The notes below the pieces were generated by a model. That model did not search any database. It was not told where the DNA came from and saw only the letters and a program-made list of their open reading frames with translations. Both the position numbers and the translations under genes were made by a program. Positions 1 through 7,396 of a stretch of 23,405 bases of DNA are shown here, piece by piece. Location: the NCBI GenBank assembly GCA_035264765.1, contig DATFPQ010000215.1:1-23405 (forward strand), read 5' to 3'. This stretch comes from DATFPQ01 sp035264765. GTDB lineage: Bacteria; Actinomycetota; Actinomycetes; Actinomycetales; Angustibacteraceae. Within the stretch, counting starts at the first letter, position 1; each line of letters begins with the position of its first letter.

Positions 1-194
1 AGCAGACCGACCCGGCGGGCGTCGCCGGCCCGCAGCAGCCACAGGTCCTCCTGCTGGCCGATGTGTGCGAGGTCCCACACGAGCGGGCTCATCAATGGGT
101 CGTGCTGGCGCACCAGCTCTGGCTCGTCGAGGTCGGTCAGCGACAGGGTGCGGACTCGGGCCGACGCCAGGTCGGCCGTCAGCTGCTCACGCAC
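1..194 (-). CDS. egtB: Ergothioneine sulfoxide synthase EgtB, N-terminal part (cut by window edge)
   Basis: The first 64 codons of a gene that continues past the left edge. EgtB is the non-haem iron enzyme that joins gamma-glutamylcysteine to hercynine with O2, giving the sulfoxide intermediate of ergothioneine. The visible part is the start of the DinB-like helical domain, with the family signature SPLVWDLAHIGQQEDLWLLR. The His of WDLAHIG (residue 44) matches the position of the first iron-ligand His in characterised EgtB. The start is GTG at 194, six bases after a GGAGG on the minus strand (206-201). It overlaps the end of egtA by 8 bases, so the two are probably translationally coupled. 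EgtA supplies one of its substrates. The catalytic C-terminal FGE-sulfatase domain lies outside the window. Confidence 0.9.
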   Translation of the reverse strand, partial: MREQLTADLASARVRTLSLTDLDEPELVRQHDPLMSPLVWDLAHIGQQEDLWLLRAGDARRVGL

Positions 195-1449
195 GGGACA
201 CCTCCGCCAGCACCGCGAGCGCCCCCACGCTGGCCGCCCGCAGGTCCACCTCGTCACCGGGAACCCGCCCCGCCGCGGCGAGCTCGGCCCAGGCCTCGAC
301 GTCACGGCGCAGCGGCGGCGGGGCCGCGGCCGCCGCGACCTCGGTGCACCGTTCAGCCGCCCGCCGGAGGGCGGCATCGGCCAGCCCGACGCGGGCCGCG
401 GTACTCCAGGCGCCGCTCACCGGCTCGGCCGCCTCGGCCGCGGCGTCCGCGGCGACCGGGTCGTCCAGCAGCGCCACCACGAGGGCGACCAGACCCGGCC
501 ACCACCGCGACGGCACGGCGTCCAGGCAGCGCAGCTCCAGGAACCCGCGCAGCCGGGTCGGCGGGAACAGCGTGCTGAGGTGGTAGTCCAGGTCGGACGT
601 CGTCGGGCGCCGTCCGCCGAGCCGCTCCTGACCGCTGACCCAGCGCGCGAACGGCACAGCCCGCCGCACCGGCCACTGGGCCGGCCCGTCGACGTCCCGC
701 ACCAGCATCACCGGCGCGCGGAGGGCATAGTCGGCCCACTCGGCAGCGGGGTCGGGCCCACCGGGAAGGGGGCCGCACCGCCGCGCGTCCAGGTCGGCCC
801 AGGCCCGCTGCCGCGCGGATCGCCAGCCGGTCCGGGCCCCGCCGAGCCAGGCCGAGCACGCGGACAGAGCGATGAGCACCGGCCCCAGCCGGTACGCCTG
901 CCGGACCCGCGCCGCGTGCTGGTGCGGGCGCCCGGCCTGCAGGTTCACCTGCAGCGCGCAGGTCGACGTCATCATCACCAGGCCCGCGGCGGCCTGGCCG
1001 GTGGCGGCGAAGTGCTGCTCCATCGCGACGTAGCGCCCGCCCGGATGGACCCGACGCGGGGCCCGCGCGGGGTCGGAGCCGAGCAGCGCCCAGCCGAGCC
1101 GCTCGCCGGCGAGCGCCGTGCGGAGCACTGACTCGTCGCGGCGCAGCGCGGTGACCGCCGCGACGACGTCGGTGCTGGGCGCGCCGGACAGCTCCACCTG
1201 CCCGCCGGGTTCGAGCGTCACGCGGCTTCTGCCGGGCGGCTCGGGAAGCCCGCTCACGACGTCGACCACGCGAGGCCACGGCACCCGCCGCCCCGGGCGG
1301 TCGAGATCGACGAGGTGTCCCTCGAGCTCCAGGCCGACCGTGCCGACCGGAGCGTCGTGCAGCGCGGCCGCCGCCGCATGGGTGTGGGCGTCGTCGAGGG
1401 TCAGGGTCGGCGTGTGCTCGCGCACACCAGTAAAGCCGTTGGCGGTCAT
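187..1449 (-). CDS. egtA: Glutamate-cysteine ligase EgtA (ergothioneine biosynthesis)
   Basis: A 420-residue cytoplasmic ligase of the GCS2 family. It makes gamma-glutamylcysteine from glutamate, cysteine and ATP, the sulfur donor for EgtB. Visible family signatures are the acidic GLELEGH near residues 39-45 (Glu cluster for metal/ATP binding), LEPGGQVELS at 79-88, and MMTSTCALQVNL at 159-170, where the family usually reads MM..TAS.QVN. Length fits EgtA. I chose ATG 1449 because a minus-strand GGAGG lies 10 bases upstream (1464-1460). A longer reading from 1497 would only add a Gly/Arg-rich tail and would run through that ribosome site. Its stop lies inside the start of egtB (8-base overlap). 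egtC and egtD are not visible and may lie beyond the left edge. Confidence 0.9.
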   Translation of the reverse strand: MTANGFTGVREHTPTLTLDDAHTHAAAAALHDAPVGTVGLELEGHLVDLDRPGRRVPWPRVVDVVSGLPEPPGRSRVTLEPGGQVELSGAPSTDVVAAVTALRRDESVLRTALAGERLGWALLGSDPARAPRRVHPGGRYVAMEQHFAATGQAAAGLVMMTSTCALQVNLQAGRPHQHAARVRQAYRLGPVLIALSACSAWLGGARTGWRSARQRAWADLDARRCGPLPGGPDPAAEWADYALRAPVMLVRDVDGPAQWPVRRAVPFARWVSGQERLGGRRPTTSDLDYHLSTLFPPTRLRGFLELRCLDAVPSRWWPGLVALVVALLDDPVAADAAAEAAEPVSGAWSTAARVGLADAALRRAAERCTEVAAAAAPPPLRRDVEAWAELAAAGRVPGDEVDLRAASVGALAVLAEVSRA

Positions 1450-1541
1450 TGCTCCGCCCCCTCCAGGTCCGGACCGGCGACGCGTCGAACGCGTCACCGC
1501 GGGTCGGTGCGGGGGCGGCCATCGAGACCGTCCTCGATGTC

Positions 1542-1572
1542 ATGCCTATCAGCCGCCACCGACACCGGACAA
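1542..1572 (-). promoter_or_regulatory. Possible egtA promoter in the 236-base egtA/methyltransferase gap
   Basis: On the minus strand TTGTCC (1572-1567) stands 18 bases before TAGGCAT (1548-1542), which resembles a housekeeping sigma promoter. It would give a leader of roughly 85 bases before egtA. Nothing else stands out between 1450 and 1685. The match is weak and is offered only as the best candidate. Confidence 0.25.
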
Positions 1573-1685
1573 GGCCCCCATCACGGCCGAATCGATCCCG
1601 CGCTTGCTCGGCGGGAGCCGCTCGACCCGGTGCCGTCAGCGGCCTACGGGGAGCATCCCGGCCTCAGTGGAGCTACCGGCAGCGC

Positions 1686-2348
1686 TCAGGCGGGCGGATT
1701 GGGCGCAGGCCGGCGGGCCCGGATGATGACGTGCTCGGTGGCCGGGACTCCTCGGGCCGGGCTGAACCGGAAGCGCTCCACCTCATGGACGTCGAAGCCG
1801 GCGGCGCGCACGGCCGCCACGGTGTCGCGGTTGGGGTGACAGCCGCCCGTGAACCGCGCCCACACCGGAGTGACGGCGTCCTCGAGGAGCCCGAGCAACC
1901 GTCGCCGGGAGCGGACGTGCTCGTACGCGACCAGGTCGCCGCCCGGCCGCAGCGTGGAGAAGGCCACCTCCAGGGCGGTGCGCTGATCGGGCACCGAGCA
2001 CAGCACCAGCGAGTAGACGACCGCGTCTACGCTCCCGGGCGCCAGCGGCGGCTGCTCGGCCGTGCCGGCCACCACGCCCACGGGCACGGACGCCGTCCCC
2101 ACCGCGCGGAGCGCGTGCTGACGCAAGGTCGGCTCGGGTTCGAGCGCCACCACACCTGCCACCTCGCGCGGGTAGTGCCGAAAGCTCCCGCCCGGACCGA
2201 CGCCCACCTCCAGCACCGTCCCTGACAACCCCGCGACCAGCCGGCGCCGGTGCTCGCCCGTACCCCGGGCGTCGGCGACCTCGGCGACCCGCAGGTACGC
2301 GCGGGCGAAGGCGGGGTGCTCGTGCGCGGCGGGGCGCGGTCGACTCAC
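1686..2348 (-). CDS. Class I SAM-dependent methyltransferase
   Basis: A 220-residue cytoplasmic protein of the Methyltransf_11 type. Motif I, LEVGVGPGGSF (about residues 46-56), binds S-adenosylmethionine. The following ALEPEP (69-74) supplies the acidic residue for the ribose, and later LRPGGDLV (133-140) and a C-terminal beta strand are typical of the fold. The substrate cannot be told. The start is placed at GTG 2348 because the reading upstream of it runs through the CsoR-type operator and into csoR on the other strand. The ribosome site here is weak (GGA only). It is divergent from csoR across about 97 bases, with the operator 38 bases upstream of this start, so copper could influence it too. 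Small methyltransferases of this shape act on lipids, quinones or small molecules. Confidence 0.8.
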   Translation of the reverse strand: MSRPRPAAHEHPAFARAYLRVAEVADARGTGEHRRRLVAGLSGTVLEVGVGPGGSFRHYPREVAGVVALEPEPTLRQHALRAVGTASVPVGVVAGTAEQPPLAPGSVDAVVYSLVLCSVPDQRTALEVAFSTLRPGGDLVAYEHVRSRRRLLGLLEDAVTPVWARFTGGCHPNRDTVAAVRAAGFDVHEVERFRFSPARGVPATEHVIIRARRPAPNPPA

Positions 2349-2386
2349 CGGTCCAGTGTCCCCGTGGGTGCCTGCACCTGCGCGGC

Positions 2387-2404
2387 ATATACCCGGAGGG
2401 GGTA
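2387..2404. promoter_or_regulatory. CsoR-type operator upstream of csoR-copZ-copA
   Basis: ATATACCC-N5-GGGTA. TACCC and GGGTA are perfect inverted halves around a G-rich centre, the form of known CsoR operators (GC-rich pseudo-palindrome with flanking A/T). It lies 41 bases before csoR and 38 bases before the divergent methyltransferase. The TATACC it contains could also be a -10 element, so repressor binding would block polymerase. The same pattern recurs at 7343-7360. Confidence 0.75.
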
Positions 2405-2445
2405 GGGTTGTTCGTAGCGACAGACGGACGACCACAGGAGCCGGC

Positions 2446-2778
2446 ATGACGACACAGCGTTCCGACGACGGGCCCACCGAGGCCGGGACCGTGACCGTTC
2501 CCGGCTACCACGACAGCAAGGACGCCCATCTCAAGCGGCTGCGCCGGATCGAGGGCCAGGTGCGCGGCATCGCCCGCATGGTGGAGCAGGACCAGTACTG
2601 CATCGACGTGCTGACCCAGGTGTCAGCCGCCACCAAGGCGCTGCAGGCCGTGGCGCTGGGGCTGCTCGACGAGCACCTGGAGCACTGCGTCGTCGACGCC
2701 GTGGCGGCCGGCGGACCTGAGCGCGAGACCAAGCTCCGCGAGGCCTCGGACGCCATCGCCCGCCTGGTCCGTTCCTAG
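2446..2778 (+). CDS. csoR: Copper-sensing transcriptional repressor CsoR
   Basis: A 110-residue all-helical DUF156/CsoR-family repressor, the usual length. The core is LKRLRRIEGQVRGIARMVE (about residues 29-47). The Cu(I) ligands of Mycobacterium tuberculosis CsoR (Cys-His-Cys, spaced 25 and 4) are present with the same spacing as Cys52, His77 and Cys81, which argues for copper rather than nickel or formaldehyde sensing. When Cu(I) binds, the tetramer leaves its operator and transcription starts. ATG 2446 is preceded by AGGAG at close to 6 bases. A longer reading from 2356 would include the operator and is rejected. First gene of csoR-copZ-copA, with a matching operator just upstream, so autoregulation is likely. 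Confidence 0.95.
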   Translation: MTTQRSDDGPTEAGTVTVPGYHDSKDAHLKRLRRIEGQVRGIARMVEQDQYCIDVLTQVSAATKALQAVALGLLDEHLEHCVVDAVAAGGPERETKLREASDAIARLVRS

Positions 2779-2832
2779 CGCCCGGCCACCAGTCCCGACC
2801 CAGCCTCCGAAGCGCCGACCGAAGGAGTCCTC

Positions 2833-3066
2833 ATGACCACCGCCACCTACCGCGTCGACGGCCTCACCTGCGCGCACTGCGTGTCCGCTGTGACAAGTGA
2901 GCTCACCGCACTCGACGGCGTCCAGGACGTGTCCGTCGACCTGACCGCCGGCGGCACCTCCACCGTCAACGTGACCAGCGCCGCGCCGCTCTCCGACGAG
3001 CAGGTCGCCGCCGCGCTGGACGAGGCCGGCGACTACCGCCTGGCCGCGGCCGATGAGCGCAGCTGA
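2833..3066 (+). CDS. copZ: Copper chaperone CopZ (heavy-metal-associated domain)
   Basis: A 77-residue single HMA domain with the Cu(I)-binding motif GLTCAHC (Cys13, Cys16) in the first loop of a beta-alpha-beta-beta-alpha-beta fold. It carries Cu(I) in the cytoplasm and hands it to CopA or CsoR. AAGGAG stands 6 bases before ATG 2833. It follows csoR by 54 bases, and its last 14 bases overlap the copA start, so chaperone and pump are made together. Length and composition are ordinary for a bacterial CopZ. Confidence 0.92.
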   Translation: MTTATYRVDGLTCAHCVSAVTSELTALDGVQDVSVDLTAGGTSTVNVTSAAPLSDEQVAAALDEAGDYRLAAADERS

Positions 3067-5374
3067 CACCGGCACGCCCTCAGTCGCTCCGACCGAGGGA
3101 TCCCATACCTTGGACCTGACCATCGGGGGCATGACCTGCGCGTCCTGCGCGGCCCGCATCGAGAAGAAGCTCAACCGGGTCGACGGCGTGACGGCGAGCG
3201 TCAACTACGCCACCGAGAAGGCGCGGGTCACCTTCCCGGCGTCCCTGGACCCCGAACGGCTCGTGTCCGTGGTCGAGGCCACCGGCTACACAGCCGCTCT
3301 CCCCCCGCCTCCGCGCGAGCCTGAGCCGGCGGCAGGGCCGGCAGCGGCCGAGACCGGGGACGACACCGTCGCCCTGCGGCAGCGACTGCTGATCTCCCTC
3401 GCCCTAGCCGTGCCCGTGGTGGTGCTCGCGATGGTGCCGCCGCTGCAGTTCCGGTACTGGCAGTGGGCGTCCTTGGCGCTGGCCTCGCCCGTAGCCGTGT
3501 GGGGCGCCTGGCCGTTCCACCGGGCCGCGTGGGTCAACCTTCGGCACGGCGCGACGACCATGGACACGCTCGTCTCGGGCGGGGTGGCCGCGGCGTACCT
3601 CTGGTCGCTCTGGGCCTTGTTCCTCGGCGACGCCGGCATGCCGGACATGCGGATGACGCTCTCCCTGCTGCCCGAGCGCGGCGGCGACCAGCTCTACCTC
3701 GAGGTGGCGTCGGCCGTGACGGTCTTCCTGCTCGCCGGCCGCTATCTCGAGGCGCGCGCGAAGCGGCGGTCCGGCGCGGCACTTCGCGCACTGCTCGGCC
3801 TCGGCGCGAAGGACGTCGCGGTCGTCCGGAAGTCCGCGCAAGGCCTTCGCGAGGAGCGCATCCCGATCGGTCGGCTCATGGTGGGCGACGTGTTCGTCGT
3901 GCGTCCCGGCGAGAAGGTGGCGACCGACGGCGAGGTCGTCGAGGGGACCTCCGCCGTCGACACCTCGTTGCTCACCGGTGAACCCGTGCCGGTGGAGGTC
4001 GGGCCGGGCGACGCCGTCGTCGGTGCCACGGTGAACGCAGGCGGTCGGCTCCTCGTGCGCGCGACCCGGGTTGGCGAGGACACGCAGCTGGCCCAGATGG
4101 CACGACTGGTGGAGGAGGCGCAGAGCGGCAAGGCCGAGGTGCAGCGTCTGGCGGACCGCGTGTCGGCGGTGTTCGTGCCGGTCGTCCTCGTGCTGGCCCT
4201 CGCAACGCTTGTCGGATGGCTGTCCACCGGCGCCACCCCGTCGACCGCCTTCTCCGCCGCCGTGGCGGTCCTGGTGATCGCCTGCCCCTGCGCGCTGGGC
4301 CTGGCCACGCCGACCGCGCTGCTCGTGGGAACGGGCCGCGGCGCACAACTCGGAATCCTGATCAAGGGCCCGCAGGTCCTGGAGTCGACTCGGACCATCG
4401 ACACGATCGTGCTGGACAAGACCGGCACCGTGACGACGGGCCGGATGAGCGTGCAGGACGTCGTCGCCGCCGACGGTGAGCTACCCGCGCAGGTGCTGCG
4501 GATCGCCGGTGCGGTCGAGGACGCCTCGGCACACCCGATCGCGTCCGCGGTGGCCGCGGCGGCGCGGGACGCGCAGCCCGACGGGGGCCTCCCGGCGGTC
4601 CGGGGCTTCGCCAGCCACGACGGTCGCGGCGTGTCCGGCGTCGTCGAGGGACGCGCCGTGGCCGTCGGCCGGCGCAGCTGGTTCGAGGTCGAGAGGACGG
4701 GCACAGCACCGCCTGAGTTGCTCGACGCGGCGCAGGTGGCGGAGTCCCAGGGCCGGACCCCGGTCTGGGTGGCATGGGACGGCGCCGTCCGGGGGCTCGT
4801 CGTGGTGTCCGACGCGGTCAAGGCCACGTCGGCAGAGGCCATCACCGAGCTGCGCCGGCTCGGCCTGCGGCCCGTGCTGCTGACCGGCGACAACGCCAGG
4901 GCGGCCCGGACGGTCGCCGCCGAGGTCGGCATAGAGGCGGCGGACGTCGTCGCGGAGGTGCTGCCGGCGGACAAGGTGGACGTCGTCCGCGGACTCCAGC
5001 GCGAGCGCCGCGTGGTCGCCATGGTGGGCGACGGCGTCAACGACGCGGCCGCGCTGGCAGCCGCCGACCTCGGCCTGGCGATGGGGACGGGCACCGACGT
5101 CGCCATCGAGGCGTCCGACTTGACGCTCGTGCGCGACGACCTGCGCGCCGCGGCGGACGCGATCCGGCTCTCCCGAGCCACGCTACGCACGATCAAGGGC
5201 AACCTGTTCTGGGCGTTCGCGTACAACGTCGCGGCTATCCCGCTCGCGGCGGCCGGCCTGCTGAGCCCGCTCATCGCGGGGGCCGCGATGGCGTCCAGCT
5301 CGGTGTTCGTCGTCACCAACAGCCTGCGGCTGCGGCGGTTCAGTCCTTCGTCCTGGACCAGTTCGCGGTCATGA
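3053..5374 (+). CDS. copA: P1B-type Cu(I)-exporting ATPase CopA
   Basis: A 773-residue membrane ATPase that exports Cu(I) at the cost of ATP. Order of parts: one N-terminal HMA domain with GMTCASC (Cys29, Cys32); membrane helices; actuator loop with TGEPVPVE (TGE is the dephosphorylation motif); CPC at 411-413 in the transport helix; phosphorylation site DKTGT at Asp455; HP motif at His494-Pro495; GDGVND at about 659-664. The closing helices contain YN and MASSS motifs, which with CPC mark the Cu(I)-specific P1B-1 subgroup. The ATG at 3053 lies inside copZ. Its own ribosome site is weak, so coupling to copZ is likely. Third gene of the CsoR-controlled operon, followed by a hairpin between it and the convergent kinase gene. 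Confidence 0.95.
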   Translation: MSAADTGTPSVAPTEGSHTLDLTIGGMTCASCAARIEKKLNRVDGVTASVNYATEKARVTFPASLDPERLVSVVEATGYTAALPPPPREPEPAAGPAAAETGDDTVALRQRLLISLALAVPVVVLAMVPPLQFRYWQWASLALASPVAVWGAWPFHRAAWVNLRHGATTMDTLVSGGVAAAYLWSLWALFLGDAGMPDMRMTLSLLPERGGDQLYLEVASAVTVFLLAGRYLEARAKRRSGAALRALLGLGAKDVAVVRKSAQGLREERIPIGRLMVGDVFVVRPGEKVATDGEVVEGTSAVDTSLLTGEPVPVEVGPGDAVVGATVNAGGRLLVRATRVGEDTQLAQMARLVEEAQSGKAEVQRLADRVSAVFVPVVLVLALATLVGWLSTGATPSTAFSAAVAVLVIACPCALGLATPTALLVGTGRGAQLGILIKGPQVLESTRTIDTIVLDKTGTVTTGRMSVQDVVAADGELPAQVLRIAGAVEDASAHPIASAVAAAARDAQPDGGLPAVRGFASHDGRGVSGVVEGRAVAVGRRSWFEVERTGTAPPELLDAAQVAESQGRTPVWVAWDGAVRGLVVVSDAVKATSAEAITELRRLGLRPVLLTGDNARAARTVAAEVGIEAADVVAEVLPADKVDVVRGLQRERRVVAMVGDGVNDAAALAAADLGLAMGTGTDVAIEASDLTLVRDDLRAAADAIRLSRATLRTIKGNLFWAFAYNVAAIPLAAAGLLSPLIAGAAMASSSVFVVTNSLRLRRFSPSSWTSSRS

Positions 5375-5378
5375 CCTC

Positions 5379-5408
5379 CGTCGCCCGGTGAGCGTCATCT
5401 GGGCGACG
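5379..5408. terminator. Hairpin between convergent copA and histidine kinase genes
   Basis: Perfect 8-base arms CGTCGCCC (5379-5386) and GGGCGACG (5401-5408) with a 14-base loop, lying in the 38-base gap between two convergent stop codons. No T-run, as is common for high-GC actinobacterial terminators. It could end both transcripts. Confidence 0.5.
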
Positions 5409-5412
5409 ATCG

Positions 5413-6480
5413 TCACGAGGCGGTGGCCACGCCCTCAGAGGTGCCGCCATGGGAGCCGGAGGCCGGTGCCGAGCCGGCCGGCAGCGTCAGGACGACGGTC
5501 GTGCCGTCGCCGAGTGTGCTGCGGACCCCGACCGTGCCGCCGTGCGCGTCGACGATGGCCTTGACGATGGCCAGCCCCAGGCCGGTGCCGGACCGCTCGT
5601 CCGCCAGCCCGGGCTGCCAGCGGCGCTCGAACACCGAGGGCAGGCGCTCGGGAGCGATGCCGGCGCCGTCGTCAGCGACCTCCACCACCACCTCGCCCGG
5701 CCCCAGCCGGCAGGAGAGCACGACCGTGCCCTCCGGAGCGGTGTAGCGCAACGCGTTCTCGACCAGGGCGTCGACGGCCGACTCCAGCAGCGCCCAGTCC
5801 CCGACGAGGGGACACTCCTCCACCGTTACCTGCACGGACCGCGACGTGGTCGGCTGCCAGCGCTGCCCGGCTTGGCGCAGCAGCTCTGCGACGTCGAGCG
5901 GTGCGGCGTCCATCAGCTCGGACAGCTGGGTGGCGGTGAGCAGCAGCAGGCGGCCGGAGATCCGCGAGACGCTGTCCAGCTCACGGAGCACCACTTCGAC
6001 GTCCGCCCTGGTCTGCTCATCCGTGGCCCCCGCCTGCAGCAGCTCGGTGTAGCCCCGTGCGACGGTGACCGGCGTCCGCAGCAGATGAGAAGCGTCCCGG
6101 AGGAACCCGCGTTCGCGCTCCCGGAGCCGCTCCTGCTCGGCGGCGTAGCGGCGCACCTCCGCGATCGCGGCCTGCCGTCGGCGCGCGTGCCACACCATGG
6201 CCAGGAAGACCGCCGCCATGAGCGGCACCTCGGTGAGCTCGGCGGGCTCGGTCCGGCCCCGCGAGACGACGACCAACAGCGCTCCCGCGGTGACCACGCA
6301 GACCAGGACCAGGACCGCGACCGTGCTCCGGAGGGTCCAGGTGCGGTAGCCGTACACCAGGGTGAGCGAGATCCAGACGAAGTGGAACGGCACGGTCTCC
6401 CCGACGCGCGTGGCGACCATCGCCCAGACGTTGACCGCACCGAACACGGCCAGCCCCAGCTCGGGCCAGCGGTCAGCCAT
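5413..6480 (-). CDS. Sensor histidine kinase (membrane, EnvZ/CopS-like class)
   Basis: A 355-residue kinase. The first 100 residues hold about four hydrophobic segments with almost no extracytoplasmic domain, so the sensing part must lie in or near the membrane. The dimerisation/phosphorylation helix has the H-box ASHLLRTPVT with phospho-acceptor His132. The ATP-binding domain shows the N-box VENALRY (Asn242), DDGAGIAPE near 270-278, and SGTGLGLAIVKA near 297-308. ATG 6480 overlaps the response regulator stop by 8 bases, and the two form one operon with the regulator first. The signal is unknown. Its position between copA and the DUF4396 gene suggests copper or envelope stress, but no motif proves this. 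A start at 6492 is also possible. Confidence 0.88.
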   Translation of the reverse strand: MADRWPELGLAVFGAVNVWAMVATRVGETVPFHFVWISLTLVYGYRTWTLRSTVAVLVLVCVVTAGALLVVVSRGRTEPAELTEVPLMAAVFLAMVWHARRRQAAIAEVRRYAAEQERLRERERGFLRDASHLLRTPVTVARGYTELLQAGATDEQTRADVEVVLRELDSVSRISGRLLLLTATQLSELMDAAPLDVAELLRQAGQRWQPTTSRSVQVTVEECPLVGDWALLESAVDALVENALRYTAPEGTVVLSCRLGPGEVVVEVADDGAGIAPERLPSVFERRWQPGLADERSGTGLGLAIVKAIVDAHGGTVGVRSTLGDGTTVVLTLPAGSAPASGSHGGTSEGVATAS

Positions 6481-7234
6481 CCACGTACGCATAGCCCACC
6501 CGGCGGATCGTCTGGATGCTGTCGGCTCCCAGCTTGGCGCGCAGGCGCCCGACATACACGTCAACCACATTGGCGCTGGCGGCGTCCACCGGCCCCCACA
6601 CCGACTGCAGCAGCTCCTCCCGGGTCAGCGCCTCACCCGGCCGGCGCAGCAGGCAGGCGAGGAGCAGCGCCTCCCGCTCGGACAGGGCGATGACCCGGCC
6701 CCGACTGTGCAGCCGGCGGCTCAGCAGGTCGAGCGAGGCCGAGGCGGTCCTGACCCAACCACTCCCACCCTGCGCGCCGGGCTGGGTGCCGTCCGGCCAA
6801 GAGCTGCGGCGCCGGTCACCCTGGCGTCGCTCTCCCCTACGCCGCTCCACCCGGACCGGCTCCACCACGGTCGGCGCTCCACGCCGTCCGTGCACGCGCA
6901 GCCGGGCAACTAGCTCGGCCAGCGTGAACGGCTTCGTCACGTAGTCCACGGCGCCAAGCTCCAGGCACCGGACCTTGACCCGAGGGTCGCCGAGGGCGGA
7001 CAGCATGACGACGTTCTGGCCCGGGCTGCTCTCCAGCATCTGAGGAAGCACGTCCGGGCCGGTCGTTCCTGGCATGACGACGTCCAGAACGACCACGTCG
7101 TAGGTGGACCGCTGCACCATCTCCAGGCCCCCCGCCGCGTCGGGAGCCGTGTCGACCTGGAACCCGTGGGTGGTCAGGGCACGGCTGAGTAGCTGGCGGA
7201 TCGCCGGCTCATCGTCGATGACGAGGATGCGCAC
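6473..7234 (-). CDS. OmpR-family response regulator with an Arg-rich linker
   Basis: A 253-residue cytoplasmic DNA-binding regulator. Receiver domain residues 1-115: acidic pair IDDEP, phospho-acceptor Asp51 in VLDVVMPG, conserved Lys101 in YVTKPF. The winged-helix output domain (about 168-253) ends in the usual VDVYVGRLRAKL and IRRVGYAY. Between them lies an unusually long linker (about 116-165) with a strongly basic stretch, RRRGERRQGDRRR (131-143). GTG 7234 is chosen because GGGAGG (7245-7240) stands 5 bases upstream. A reading from 7285 would contain that site. Partner of the histidine kinase whose gene overlaps its end. Divergent from the DUF4396 gene. Confidence 0.9.
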   Translation of the reverse strand: MRILVIDDEPAIRQLLSRALTTHGFQVDTAPDAAGGLEMVQRSTYDVVVLDVVMPGTTGPDVLPQMLESSPGQNVVMLSALGDPRVKVRCLELGAVDYVTKPFTLAELVARLRVHGRRGAPTVVEPVRVERRRGERRQGDRRRSSWPDGTQPGAQGGSGWVRTASASLDLLSRRLHSRGRVIALSEREALLLACLLRRPGEALTREELLQSVWGPVDAASANVVDVYVGRLRAKLGADSIQTIRRVGYAYVDG

Positions 7235-7342
7235 TGCCACCTCCCGGCTGACCGCACGCGCCCCCGCCGCATGGCTGTTGGCCACTGTAGGTCAGCTACC
7301 TGGCCTGCGTGGCCGATTTCGGCCTCAGCTGCCGCAATCGGA

Positions 7343-7360
7343 ATATACCCTGTAGGGGTA
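7343..7360. promoter_or_regulatory. Second CsoR-type operator, upstream of the DUF4396 gene
   Basis: ATATACCC-N5-GGGTA again, with centre TGTAG. All 13 defined positions are the same as in the box before csoR, and TACCC/GGGTA form perfect halves. It sits 36 bases before the ATG at 7397. The gap up to the divergent response regulator holds no other clear palindrome. It is strong evidence that CsoR, or a paralogue, controls the DUF4396 gene. Confidence 0.7.
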
Positions 7361-7396
7361 CTGTCGGACGAGTCGACCGGGCCGAAGGAGGCAGCC

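Noticed and set aside
61..1131. Long plus-strand reading frame opposite egtA
   Set aside because: It is the shadow of egtA in GC-rich DNA: Arg/Pro/Gly-rich text without a domain, while the minus strand gives a clear enzyme.
2356..2445. N-terminal extension of csoR from 2356
   Set aside because: It would translate the operator, and a good AGGAG stands just before ATG 2446.
3742..5319. Long minus-strand frame opposite copA
   Set aside because: Ser/Thr/Arg-rich shadow with no motif; copA motifs on the plus strand are complete.
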